DNA of 64,000 nt. Source: Centrapalus pauciflorus. Taxonomy: Eukaryota; Streptophyta; Magnoliopsida; Asterales; Asteraceae. Of the stretch, positions 1 to 11,205 are shown piece after piece. The stretch's first letter is position 1; each line of letters starts with the position of its first letter. The stretch is from contig JAANYP010000369.1 in assembly GCA_020465985.1 (NCBI GenBank), positions 1 to 64,000 on the forward strand. The letters are read 5' to 3'. The position numbers and the translations under genes are program-made. Below the pieces are notes generated by a model, which saw nothing but the letters and a program-made list of their open reading frames with translations, had not been told where the DNA came from and did not search any database.

Positions 1-1256
1 TACATAGAATATGTTCATCGATACTCTACATAGAATATGACAGGTTCATTTTCAATGTTTTATGATGAAGATTATTTGTAAGATATTAGATATATATATA
101 TGAATGTAATAGTTATTAGATGTTTTACATGATAATCTACGTAGATTACATGATAATCTACATAGAATATATATATAATAAAAGACTACTTGAAAAAAAT
201 CACATATAATCTATGTAGAATGTTATGTTTCTTATATATATCTTATTTTTTTTTTTGTATGTTTCTTATACATTTCTATATCTTTTTATGTAGATGTACA
301 TTAACATTCAATTAGTTTTTGGTATATTTTATCATGTAATCTATGTAGAATATATGATACTTGACATTCTACACGACATTCTACGTAGATTGCATGTCAT
401 TCTACGTAGATTGCATGCAATTCTACGTAGATTGCATGTCATTCTACGTAGATTGAATGTCATTCTACGAAGATTGCATGACATTCTACGCAGATTGTAC
501 ATAGAATATGTTCGTTGATACTCTGCGTAGATTGCATGCCATTCTACGTAGATTGTATGTCACTCTACATAGATTGAATGTCATTCTACGTAGATTGAAT
601 GTCGTTCTACGTAGATTGCTTGACATTCTATGTAGAGTATCGACGAACATATTCTATGTACAATCTACGTAGATTGGAAAGATTTATTTTCCATGTTTTA
701 TAATTAAAATTATTTGTAAGATATTAGATTTATAATGAATGTAATAGTTATTAGATGTTTTATATGATAATTAATGTCGATTAAATGACAATCTACGTAG
801 ATTACATGATAATCTACATAGAATATAATACAATACTAATTGTAAAAATCACACATAATCTATGTAAAATGTTATGTTTCTTATATATTTAATATATTTT
901 TATGTTTCTTATACATTTCTATATCTTTTTATGTAGATTAACATTACTATTCAATGTGTTTTTGGTATATTTTATCTTGTAATCTACGTAGAATATATGA
1001 TAATTGACATTCTACACGACATTTTTGACGTAGATTGCATGATATTCTACATAGATTGTACATATAATATGTTCGTCGATACTCTACATAGCATATGATA
1101 GATTCATTTTCATGTTTTATAATGAAGATTATTTGTAAGATATTAGATTTATAATGATTGTAATAGTTATTGGATGTTTTACATGATAATCTACGTAGAT
1201 TAGATGATAAGCTAAATAGAATATGATAGAAGACTACTTGTAAAAAATACACATAA
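1..1256. repeat. Minisatellite with higher-order units
   Basis: AT-rich DNA with many copies of TCTACGTAGA and degenerate forms. A larger unit recurs: a block with ATGTTTTAT, GAAGATTATTTGTAAGATATTAGA and TAATAGTTATTAGATG occurs near 50, 680 and 1108, and a block ending ATGTTATGTTTCTTATA occurs near 220, 870 and 10910. Unit length differs mainly because the number of inner 21 bp repeats differs. ORFs across it only translate the repeat and are not genes. The array is cut at 1256 by the gypsy element and resumes at 10897. Confidence 0.85.
366..660. repeat. 21 bp palindromic tandem array
   Basis: About a dozen head-to-tail copies of a roughly 21 bp unit containing CATTCTACGTAGATTG followed by CATGT or AATGT. 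The core TCTACGTAGA is its own reverse complement. The array also contains an inverted pair: a segment with ACATAGAATATGTTCGTTGATACTCT near 488-513 is repeated in reverse near 640-665, so the part between could form a large hairpin. Confidence 0.85.
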
Positions 1257-3629
1257 TGTAACAACCTAGCTTTTGACTTAACTTTATTTTCTGCTTTTGA
1301 TTTAATAATGTAATTTTATAACATTATTTGTACTGTAATTTTAATTAAGTAATGAAAATATTTAAATAAGATAAATTAAATTAGTGATGATAAAATGAAG
1401 ATAAATCTGAATTTAAATGAAAATCAGATGTGGAGGGACCAATTGTGTCAATATTTCAAAGTCTAGAAATATAAAGACTCTAAGTCTTTATTTCTTCATT
1501 TCTCATCATCTCTCAACCTTCAAAACTCTCTCACTCTCACTCTAAAAGCTTGCTGGAAATTAAAGATTTGGAAGAAGAATTCGTGAAATTAGTTAAAGAT
1601 TTTCAAGAATCAGAAGAATTTAAGGTAATAAATCAAATCTCCAAGCTTTAGTTTGTATATTAAGAGTTTAAAATGCATCAAATTCAGAATTTAAAATCTG
1701 TAGAAATTATGTTGCATGCTTGAAATATTGGTTAGAAATCATGTAATGAAACCCATAAATGATTTAGAAACAGAAATCGTAGCTTAAATCGTCCAAAAAG
1801 ATCAAAAAAATCTGAGTTTTTATAAACTTTTGTGTTCTTGAGAAAATTTCAATATTTTGGACAAATCTGGACGATTTAATGTGTTAGAGATAGGGAAAAT
1901 AGTGTAGAAACACCCCAAAATTTATAATATAACATTGGATTTAATTGCATGTTAGTATAATTGACGATTGATGAATTTTTGATAAAACCCGTAAGTTGCG
2001 ACTTGCATATCTGCAAGTGAACTCGGCGAGTTCATAGGGAACTCGGCGAGTTCCCAAGAACAGCTTGAACATTCTTCAAAAATTCATAAGTATCGGATCC
2101 GAATTCGGTTGGGACCCGAATTCGGATGAAAACCGAAATTAGATTTGGACCGAAATTAAATTAGAACCGATCTCGGATGGACCCGAATTCGGATGGGTCA
2201 ACATAATTCGGTTGTGTCCGAAATCCGGTTCTCTATCGGAAGTTCGGATGTGAACTCGGCGAGTTCACCGAGCTAACTCGGCGAGTTCTCCAATTTTCTG
2301 TGCATTTCGGATCTGATCCTAATTCGGATGATCCTTAGATCCGAATCCGGATGGGGGTTGGTCCGAATTTGTATATATATATTTTGATATTCTTTAAACA
2401 CAAGAATCATTAATCCAAGATGGAAGAATAAAGAATTATAAGTCAGAATCAGATGAAAATAAGAATATAAAGACTTTAAAGTCAAAAGATTATGAAATTG
2501 ACAATGATGTAATATTATTCTGGACAGGTTCAGATAAATTCTGAACAAAGAGTTAAAGAATTACAGAATTAAAGATTGAAAAGGCAAAGCCAGAGTTCAG
2601 AAAGATTAAAGATAAATCCTGGGATAACCCAGGTGGTGGATTATAAATCTGCTTGATAAAGACTACAGAAACTGTGAGTTATAGATATTCAGTTTTTCAT
2701 GCTAGACGTCCGATTGAGATATATTGTTGATGACAGTTTATTTGACATTCATGAATGCTCAGCTGGATTGTGACCTGTGCACACCATGGTTCGGTGATGC
2801 CCTGTGGATCATGATAGCTAATTTGACTTATCATTTCACATGACATTGTACTTATAGTTCATTTCATATGTTATTGCTATCATGACTTTGATCACTATGC
2901 TTTCTTTATTGATCGCATCATTTGACATATTGATTCAGCTTAGAATAATTAGCTTTATCGGTCTATTTTTCTAGACCTAGCTATGTCACCAGTTCTATTG
3001 AACTTGGTATTGATATTCCGATGTTCCCCCATGAAGACCGCTGGTAGCTAGCCCAGCATGAGTGGATAGCTTCCACTAAAAGCGTGAGCGTGGGCTGAAC
3101 ATCATCCGATTCCCTGAGTTCTATGTCTCAATCATTGAGTGGCTGTAGCGGCAGTCCAGACATATCACGCTTTGACCCATGATCCGCTTGATTAATGCAT
3201 GTAACCTGAAAATCTATATTCTCACTAAGCTTTGCTTACAGTTGCTATTTGACCTTTTTACAGGAAAAGATAAAGGAAAGTCACCTGCAGGACCTAGTTC
3301 TTAGGTCTTACAAGATCAAGATTGAAGTATTCTATATACCACTACTCAACAAAACCCTTCGGTACTGATTGGCAGAAGATACTTGTAGTGGTCTGGGTAG
3401 AGTTGAATTGATCGTATGATGACATGTATTAGATTAGATGGTACCCTTTATAAGTTTATTTTGAAAATTGTAATCTGAACTAAAATTGTATTAAACTTAT
3501 CCTAATGTTTGTACTTGTAAATCTGAAATTCCGCAACTTAAATTACTCTATCTTAGTTATGATTGATATCGTGTTGCATGATGTGGGACCTAGACTCTGA
3601 GGACTGCCCCGTAAGGGAAGGTCTTCACA
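1257..3629 (+). repeat. 5' LTR of the gypsy element
   Basis: 2373 bp direct repeat matching 8526-10896. It has four copies of the near-palindrome GAACTCGGCGAGTTC (about 2019, 2039, 2252, 2274) and a cluster of CCGAATTCGG-type words at 2095-2350. The TATA box seen in the 3' LTR is altered here to TAGAAATA (1464-1471). Minus-strand ORFs in this LTR and its partner are not coding. Confidence 0.92.
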
Positions 3630-3632
3630 GGA

Positions 3633-3645
3633 TGGTATCAGAGCC
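3633..3645 (+). other. Primer binding site (initiator Met-tRNA type)
   Basis: TGGTATCAGAGCC begins 3 bp after the 5' LTR end. This matches the usual complement of the initiator methionine tRNA 3' end used by plant LTR retroelements. Confidence 0.9.
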
Positions 3646-3831
3646 CATAGTTTGAGTGAATCAAGTATTACGAGAGTAATACTTGGTCTCAAACTGAAGC
3701 AATACATATGTATCGATCATTTAGGTGGTTTGAACTGAGATAGGATGTACAGACTGTTAGGATGGGGAAAAAGGGTACATAGATCTAAGTCTATAAACTA
3801 ATAGTTAAATGATTTTTAATTTTCAGTAAAG

Positions 3832-4960
3832 ATGTCAGGATCAGGTGACATTCCCAACAACATGACCCCACAACAAATGTATGAAATGATGCAACAACTA
3901 CTAGCTCAGCATTCTGAACAACAAAATAAGTATATGCAAGAACAGCTTCAGGCTAGAGATGAGGCCGAAGCAAAAAGACGCGCTGACAAAAAGAACAAAA
4001 GAAAAGATAAACAAATCCAGAACGATGAATCTGATTCTGATAACTCTACTCCGAATGCCCAAATTGAGCAGCCGAAAGGCTGTAAGTTCAAGGATTTTAA
4101 AGCTAGCGGTGCCCTTAACTTCGAGGGTACAGTCAACCCAATCCAGGCGATGGATTGGATAAGTCACACTGAAGAAATTTTCAGAATCTCCGATTGCTTG
4201 GAATCCAAGAAAGTGAGTTATGCATCTGCTCTGTTCGTGGGTGCTGCCCGTGCCTGGTGGAAGACCTAGAGAAGTATTTATGGCGAGGAGGTCATCCAGA
4301 CTCTAGAATGGGACCAGTTTCTTGAAATGTTCAATGCGAAGTATTGTCCTGCTGACCAACAAGACAAGATGGAGGTTCAACTGATGCAGTTAACCCAAGG
4401 CACTAAGACTGTAGACGAGTACGAGCACGAATTCTCACGGCTCTGTGGATATTCTTCATATCAGGTAGCTACTGAAGAAAGAAAAGATGAACCGATTTCG
4501 TGGAGGACTTAACCCGAAATATCGACACCCAATGAGCGCAATAAAGTACAATTCGTATCTCGAAATGGTTGAAGCGGCAAGGCAGATTGAGAGAGGATAT
4601 TTAGAGTACGGTGATCAACTCTATGCTCCATCAATGAACCCGACTTGTCCATCTCCCCCAAAGAAGCAAAGATTCGGCAGATTCTTTAAGCCCAACAAGT
4701 CTCAGTCCCAGCAACCCCAACAATCTCAGCAATACAGTTCGCCACAGAAAGTCCAAGCTTATTCGCTTACAAATGAACCACGGTTCTGCAAGAGATGCAG
4801 AAAATCGCATATGGGATTGTGTAATCCAGACGATGTCACGTGTTATGTGTGTAGCAGAATCGGCCATAGTAGAGAAGAGTGCCCCCAACGAGGTCTTGGT
4901 TGTGCTAAATGCGGAAAGCGTGGTCACTTCATGTATCAGTGCCACAGTGGACAACGAGGT
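3832..4960 (+). pseudogene. gag, gypsy element (stop and frameshift)
   Basis: Nucleocapsid/capsid polyprotein. The ATG at 3832 follows a 200 nt leader. A charged Lys/Glu-rich N-terminus leads into a capsid-like core with WISHTEEIF and WW(K). An in-frame TAG at 4267-4269 interrupts the core. About 215 bases later an extra A in an A-run near 4480-4486 moves the frame, and the reading continues from 4487. The C-terminal part has a Cys/His motif (CKRCRKSHMGLC) and two CX2CX4HX4C knuckles at about 4841-4882 and 4901-4942. Gag packages the element RNA into cytoplasmic particles. This copy cannot make a full product without readthrough and frameshifting. Confidence 0.88.
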
Positions 4961-6265
4961 CAATCACAGTCATCAGCTGGAGGTTCTACAATGAAAAGCT
5001 CAGCTGCAACTCCAACTGTTAGGACCCGCGCCTTCCAAATAACGGCGGAGGAAGCGAAAGAAACCCCGGATGTGGTTACCGGTACGTTTTTATTAAACTC
5101 AATACCTGCACGTGTGTTATTCGACTCCGGTGCAAGCCGTTCATACATCTTGACTACTTTTGCGCAAAGATTATCTATGTTTCCTTCAAAGCTTCCTGTT
5201 ATACTTGACATAGAGACAGCCAGTAACAATTACGTTGTGGCTGATTCCGTTTATCGAAATTGCACATTACTCGTTAATCACGTTGTATTTAACCTCGATC
5301 TTATCCCGATACCGCTAAAAGAGTTCGACGTTATCATTGGCATGGATTGGTTAACGAACAACGAGGCTACTATTGTCTGCAACCGCCGAATCATCCGAAT
5401 CAAGACTTCAGACGGCCGAGTGTTAGAGATTAAAGGCGACAAGCGTAAAGGTGCTCATTGTTTTATATCGGTTGAGAAAGCGCGTAAATATCTTTCTAAG
5501 GGTCACGAATCTTATCTTTGTTATGTCTCGTCTGAATCCACCCCGGAACCCAACAAGAAATCAGTGTATGATATTCCGATCGTCTGTGAGTTCCCAGACG
5601 TATTCCCTGATGACATTTCTGGAGTGCCACCGGAACGACAAGTTGAATTCGGGATTGACTTAGTTCCTGGTGCGGCTCCCATCGCTAAAGCTCCCTACAG
5701 ACTTGCGCCTGCAGAAATGCAGGAAATGTCAAAGCAATTGCAAGATCTGTTAGAGAAGGGATTTATCCGACCGAGTTCATCTCCGTGGGGTGCACCTGTC
5801 TTGTTCGTAAAGAAGAAAGACGGAACTCTCCGAATGTGCATTGACTATCGTGAGTTGAACAAAGTCATAGTTAAAAATAAATATCCTCTGCCCAGAATTG
5901 ATGATCTATTTGATCAGCTACAAGGAGCCAGCTATTTCTCAAAAATCGATCTTCGTTCTGGGTATCATCAGCTAAAAGTTAAAGAGGAGGATATTCCAAA
6001 GACAGCCTTCCGAAGAAGATATGGTCATTACGAATTTCTCGTAATGCCTTTCGGATTAACGAATGCACCAGCGGCGTTCATGGACCTCATGAATCGAGTG
6101 TGCAGACCAATGCTGGATAAGTCAGTTATCGTATTCATAGACGATATTCTGATTTACTCCAAAACGGAGGCTGATCATATTGTTCATCTACGTCAATTGC
6201 TAGAGTTATTGAGAAATGAAAGACTCTATGCAAAATTCTCAAAATGCGAGTTTTGGCTCAGACAG
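4961..6265 (+). pseudogene. pol: protease and reverse transcriptase, gypsy
   Basis: In frame with the end of gag. The retropepsin active site DSGAS starts near 5123. RT follows from about 5690, with the fingers and palm motifs expected of Ty3/gypsy (KKDGTLRMCIDYRELN, FSKIDLRSGYHQL, MPFGLTNAPA) and the catalytic FIDD at 6134-6145. The reading is open from 4487 to the TAG at 6344-6346, which lies at the end of an intron-like insert. The RT residues visible look intact. RT copies genomic RNA into cDNA inside the particle; the protease cleaves Gag-Pol. Confidence 0.92.
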
Positions 6266-6346
6266 GTAAAATCTTACGTTGTCACGAGTTATTTCTTAAA
6301 GCGTTTGTTGTTTCAAAACTTGAATTCTGTTCTGATTTCTTTATAG
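6266..6346 (+). other. Putative 81 nt spliceosomal intron in pol
   Basis: The segment splits the usual RT motif FW...FLGH. It starts GTAAAATC after a CAG and ends in a pyrimidine-rich stretch, TTTCTTTATAG. It is 81 nt, a multiple of three, and the coding frame is the same on both sides. Its only stop in frame is the TAG that forms the 3' splice AG. It is T-rich compared with flanking coding DNA. The unspliced RNA would give Pol truncated inside RT; the spliced RNA would restore continuity. It could instead be a chance insertion. No transcript evidence is available here. Confidence 0.6.
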
Positions 6347-8251
6347 ATTCAATTCCTTGGCCATGTTGTATCTGGCGAAGGCATCTCTGTTGATCCATCC
6401 AAAGTCGAGGCCGTTCAAAAATGGCAAACGCCTCGCAATGCCTCCGAAATCAGAAGTTTCCTTGGATTGGCTGGTTACTACCGGCGATTCATTAAGGACT
6501 TTTCGAAGATTGCTGTGCCACTTACGATGCTAACACGAAAGAATACACCTTTCGTATGGGCTGATAAACAGCAAGAGGCATTTGAAACTCTGAAACAGAA
6601 ACTCATTCAAGCGCCAATCCTAGCCTTACCAGAAGGCAATGATGACTTCGTTGTTTATAGCGATGCATATGGTACTGGTTTAGGTTGTGTCCTCATGCAA
6701 AGGGGAAAAGTCATTGCCTACGCTTCAAGGCAATTGAAGGATTACGAGAAAAGTGCACCAACTCATGATCTTGAGTTGGCTGCCGTTACCTTTGCATTAA
6801 AAATTTGGCGGCATTATCTTTATGGGACTCGGTGTCAGCTTTATACCGATCATAAAAGTCTCAAACATCTATTTACTCAAAAGGATCTGAACATGAAACA
6901 GCGTCGGTCCTTGGAGCTTATCAAGGACTATGATTGCGAGATCCTGTATCATCCCGGCAAAGCCAATGTGGTCGCGGATGCATTGAGTAGAAAAGTCTAT
7001 CCGGAAAAGTGTTGCTATGCCCTGACTCCAGTTGTATTCTCTTCTGATCTCATTGAAGATATTAAATCTGCTCAAGCCGAAGCCTTGAAAGAAGAGAACA
7101 TCTATTATGAAAATCTCAAAGGGCAACTTCAATTTCTGTCTATGAATCATTTGGGACTTCAATGTCTCAAGGGAAACCGAATCTGGATTCCTAAATATGG
7201 TTCTATCCGCAACACTCTTCTATCTGAAGCCCATCAGTCCAAGTTATCCATTCATCCTGGCAGCTCAAAGATGTATTTCGATCTGAAAGCTGATTATTGG
7301 TGGCCAGGAATGAAGAAAGACATCGGTCAATTCGTTGAAAGCTGCATAGTATGTCAAATGGTTAAGGCAGAACACCAGAAGCCCTTCGGGGATATGCAAC
7401 CACTGCCAATTCCTGAGTGGAAGTGGGAGCATATAACCATGGACTTTGTCACGAAATTGCCAAAGACCAAGAGACAACACGACTCCATCTGGGTAGTCGT
7501 GGATCGATTAACGAAGTCAGCACATTTCATACCGATGAAAGAGACATACTCCCTTGATAGATTGGCACAGATGTACATCACCGAAGTTATTTCACGTCAC
7601 GGTGTGCCAAAATCTATCGTCTCTGATCGTGATAGTCGTTTCACTTCGAGATTTTGGAAAGCACTGCAAGACGGGTTGGGTACTCGAATCTCAATGAGTA
7701 CAGCTTATCACCCTAATGCAGATGGCCAAAGCGAACGCACTATCCTAACTCTGGAAGATACGCTCCGTGCCTGCGTTCTTGATCTGGGTGGTAACTGGGA
7801 TGACCATTTACCCTTGGTCGAATTCTCATACAACAACAGTTATCATTCCACGATTAAGATGGCTCCTTTTGAAGCTTTATATGGACGAAAGTGCAGAACT
7901 CCCACCTGTTGGCGCGAAACAGGTGAATCGCCTTTAGCAGGTCCTGCCCTTCTACAGTTGACTCATGATAAGATTCAACTTGTTAGAAGGAACATCCTTG
8001 AAGCTCAAAGCAGGCAGAAGTCGTATTATGATAATCGTCACAGATCGATCAGTTTTGCAGTTAACGATTGGGTGATGTTGAAGGTATCCCCAATGAAAAA
8101 TGTGGTTAGGTTCATAAAGAGGAACAAGCTAGCTCCGAGATTCATTGGCCCGTTCAAGATTGTTGAAAAGATAGGAAATCAATCTTATCGTCTTGAACTG
8201 CCAACTGACTTAGCTGGAATACATCCTGTATTCCATGTTAGTCATCTATGA
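6347..8251 (+). pseudogene. pol: RT end, RNase H and integrase, gypsy
   Basis: Continues the pol frame. The RT thumb (FLGHVVSGEGI) leads to the tether and RNase H (YSDAYGTGLGCVL near 6655, YTDHKSLKHLF near 6843, DALSRK near 6977). Integrase has the HHCC zinc module (HPGSSKMYFDLK to CIVCQMVK, about 7250-7365) and the catalytic core (MDFVTKLP near 7440, SDRDSRFTS near 7624, downstream Glu in GQSERTI near 7730), then the GPF/Y module RFIGPFKIV near 8140. The frame ends at TGA 8249-8251, probably a CGA to TGA change, just before the chromodomain. Confidence 0.92.
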
Positions 8252-8488
8252 AAGAGTCTAGCTGATGAAAGAGAAGTTTAGATACCACACGTTAATGTGC
8301 AAATTGATGAGAAGCTTCGAGTGGTTGAAGAGCCGGAATGCATTCTGGACTCGAAGACCAAAAAGCTTCATAATAAAGAAATACAGATGGTGCTCGTCCA
8401 GTGGAAACACCACAAGGGTTCGCATCAGACTTGGGAATCAAAAGATGTCATGAAAGCAACGTATCCAAGTCTGTTCGAACATAGCTAA
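8252..8488 (+). pseudogene. Chromodomain at the integrase C-terminus
   Basis: Same frame as integrase but cut off by TGA 8249-8251 and a second stop, TAG 8279-8281. The readable part has the chromodomain pattern VEEPECILDSK, VLVQWKHH, TWE and a final YPSLF. In chromoviruses this domain helps steer integration to particular chromatin (family knowledge). It ends 37 bp before the 3' LTR, in a stretch with a weak purine-rich tract (GGTGGAG). Confidence 0.85.
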
Positions 8489-8525
8489 CTTCGGGGACGA
8501 AGTTTATGCGTGGTGGAGCCCATTC

Positions 8526-10896
8526 TGTAACAACCTAGCTTTTGACTTAACTTTATTTTCTGCTTTTGATTTAATAATGTAATTTTATAACATTATTTGT
8601 ACTGTAATTTTAATTAAGTAATGAAAATATTTAAATAAGATAAATTAAATTAGTGATGATAAAATGAAGATAAATCTGAATTTAAATGAAAATCAGATGT
8701 GGAGGGACCAATTGTGTCAATATTTCAAAGTCTATAAATATAAAGACTCTAAGTCTTTATTTCTTCATTTCTCATCATCTCTCAACCTTCAAAACTCTCT
8801 CACTCTCACTCTAAAAGCTTGCTGGAAATTAAAGATTTGGAAGAAGAATTCGTGAAATTAGTTTAAGATTTTCAAGAATCAGAAGAATATTAAGGTAATA
8901 CAATTAATTCTAAGTTTTTATTTTGTATTTTAAGAGTTTAAAATGCATCAAATTCGGATTTAAAATCTGTAGAAATTATGTTGCATGCTTGAAATATTGG
9001 TTAGAAATCATGTAATGAAACCCATAAATGATTTAGAAACAGAAATCGTAGCTTAAATCGTCCAAAAAGATCAAAAATCTGAGTTTTTATAAACTTTTGT
9101 GTTCTTGAGAAAATTTCAATATTTTGGACAAATCTGGACGATTTAATGTGTTAGAGATAGGGAAAATAGTGTAGAAACACCCCAAAATTGATAATATAAC
9201 GTTGAATTTAATTGCATGTTAGTATAATTGTCGATTGATGAATTTTTGATAAAACCCGTAAGTTGCGACTTGCATATCTGCAAGTGAACTCGGCGAGTTC
9301 ATAGGGGAACTCGGCGAGTTCCCAAGAACAGCTTGAACATTCTTCAAAAATTCATAAGTATCGGATCCGAATTCGGTTGGGACCCGAATTCGGATGAAAA
9401 CCGAAATTAGTCTTGGACCGAAATTAAATTAGAACCGATCTCGGATGGACCCGAATTCGGATGGGTCAACATAATTCGGTTGTGTCCGAAATCCGGTTCT
9501 CTATCCGAAGTTCGGATGTGAACTCGGCGAGTTCACCGAGCTTACTCGGCGAGTTCTCCAATTTTCTGTGCATTTCGGATCTGATCCTAATTCGGATGAT
9601 CCTTAGATCCGAATCCGGATGGGGGTTGGTCCGAATTTGTATATATATATTTTGATATTCTTTAAACACAAGAATCATTAATCCAAGATGGAAGAATAAA
9701 GAATTATCAGTCAGAATCAGATGAAAATAAGAATATAAAGACTTTAAAGTCAAAAGATTATGAAATTGACAATGATGTAATATTATTCTGGACAGGTTCA
9801 GATAAATTCTGAACAAAGAGTTAAAGAATTACAGAATTAAAGATTGAAAAGGGCAAAGCCAGAGTTCAGAAAGATTAAAAATAAATCCTGGGATAACCCA
9901 GGTGGTGGATTATAAATCTGCTTGATAAAGACTACAGAAACTGTGAGTTATAGATATTCAGTTTTTCATGCTAGACTTCTGATTGAGATATATTGTTGAT
10001 GACAGTTTATTTGACATTCATGAATGCTCAGCTGGATTGTGACCTGTGCACACCATGGTTCGGTGATGCCCTGTGGATCATGATAGCTAATTTGACTTAT
10101 CATTTCACATGACATTGTACTTATAGTTCATTTCATATGTTATTGCTATCATGACTTTGATCACTATGCTTTCTTTATTGATCGCATCATTTGACATATT
10201 GATTCAGCTTAGAATAATTAGCTTTATCGGTCTATTGTTCTAGACCTAGCTATGTCACCAGTTCTATTGAACTTGGTATTGATATTCCGATGTTCCCCCA
10301 TGAAGACCGCTGGTAGCTAGCCCAGCATGAGTGGATAGCTTCCACTAAAAGCGTGAGCGTGGGCTGAACATCATCCGATTCCCTGAGTTCTATGTCTCAA
10401 TCATTGAGTGGCTGTAGCGGCAGTCCAGACATATCACGCTTTGACCCATGATCCGCTTGATTAATGCATGTAACCTGAAAATCTATATTCTCACTAAGCT
10501 TTGCTTACAGTTGCTATTTGACCTTTTTACAGGAAAAGATAAAGGAAAGTCACCTGCAGGACCTAGTTCTTAGGTCTTACAAGATCAAGATTGAAGTATT
10601 CTATATACCACTACTCAACAAAACCCTTCGGTACTGATTGGCAGAAGATACTTGTAGTGGTCTGGGTAGAGTTGAATTGATCGTATGATGACATGTATTA
10701 GATTAGATTGTACCCTTTATAAGTTTATTTTGAATATTGTAATCTGAACTAAAATTGTATTAAACTTATCCTAATGTTTGTACTTGTAATCTGAAATTCC
10801 GCAACTTAAATTACTCTATCTTAGTTATGATTGATATCATGTTGCATGGTGTGGGACCTAGACTCTGAGGATGCCCCGTAAGGGAAGGTCTTCACA
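8526..10896 (+). repeat. 3' LTR of the gypsy element
   Basis: 2371 bp partner of 1257-3629. It is nearly identical except for scattered changes and a diverged patch (about 8892-8922 against 1631-1662). It keeps TATAAATA at 8733-8740 and the same four GAACTCGGCGAGTTC hairpins near 9286, 9306, 9520 and 9543. Confidence 0.92.
8733..8740 (+). promoter_or_regulatory. TATA box in the gypsy 3' LTR
   Basis: TATAAATA sits about 207 bp into the LTR, upstream of a region that matches the 5' leader. The 5' LTR copy has TAGAAATA at the same place, so the promoter that would drive this copy looks weakened. Confidence 0.55.
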
Positions 10897-11190
10897 CATA
10901 ATCTATGTACAATGTTATGTTTCTTATATATTTCATATATTTTTATGTTTTTTTATACATTTCTATATCTTTTTATGTAGATTAACATTACTATTCAATG
11001 TCTTTTGGTATATTTTATATCAGTTGCATACCAAGTGTTTGATAAAATGTCTAAATGAAATCTTTTTTTTGTTACAATGTGTTTTTGATATATTTTATTA
11101 GGTAAGCTACGTAGAATATATGATATTTGACATTCTACACGACATTCTACAAAGATTGCATGTCATTCTACGTAGAATGTATGACGGTGG
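10897..11190. repeat. Minisatellite, right part, with an ~80 bp insert
   Basis: Resumes the satellite unit cut at 1256. At about 11018-11100 an extra segment containing TGCATACCAAGTGTTTGA and a T-run separates two copies of a TATTTTAT-bearing stretch. A related segment lies at 61054-61092. The satellite ends near 11190, where viral sequence begins. Confidence 0.75.
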
Positions 11191-11205
11191 TAAGAACGAA
11201 AGTGG

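Larger units (their letters stand above)
1257..10896 (+). mobile_element. Ty3/gypsy chromovirus (Tekay/Del-like), complete but degenerate
   Basis: Two 2.37 kb LTRs starting TGTAACAACC and ending CTTCACA flank one gag-pol region. The 5 bp target duplication CATAA is intact (1252-1256 and 10897-10901). Order: PBS, gag with zinc knuckles, protease, RT, RNase H, integrase, chromodomain. A C-terminal chromodomain with such long LTRs fits the Tekay/Del clade (family knowledge). The LTRs differ at about 25 sites plus one diverged patch, suggesting a fairly recent insertion. The coding region has three nonsense codons, one frameshift and one 81 nt intron-like insert, so this copy is probably not autonomous. 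It lies inside the minisatellite. Confidence 0.93.

Noticed and set aside
294..518. ORF of 74 codons with repeated ILRRL
   Set aside because: It is the translation of the 21 bp minisatellite; the repeat explains it fully.
2273..2548. Minus-strand ORF in the gypsy 5' LTR and its partner at 9466-9816
   Set aside because: Present in both LTRs only because the LTRs are copies; AT-rich, no motif, overlaps palindromic repeats.
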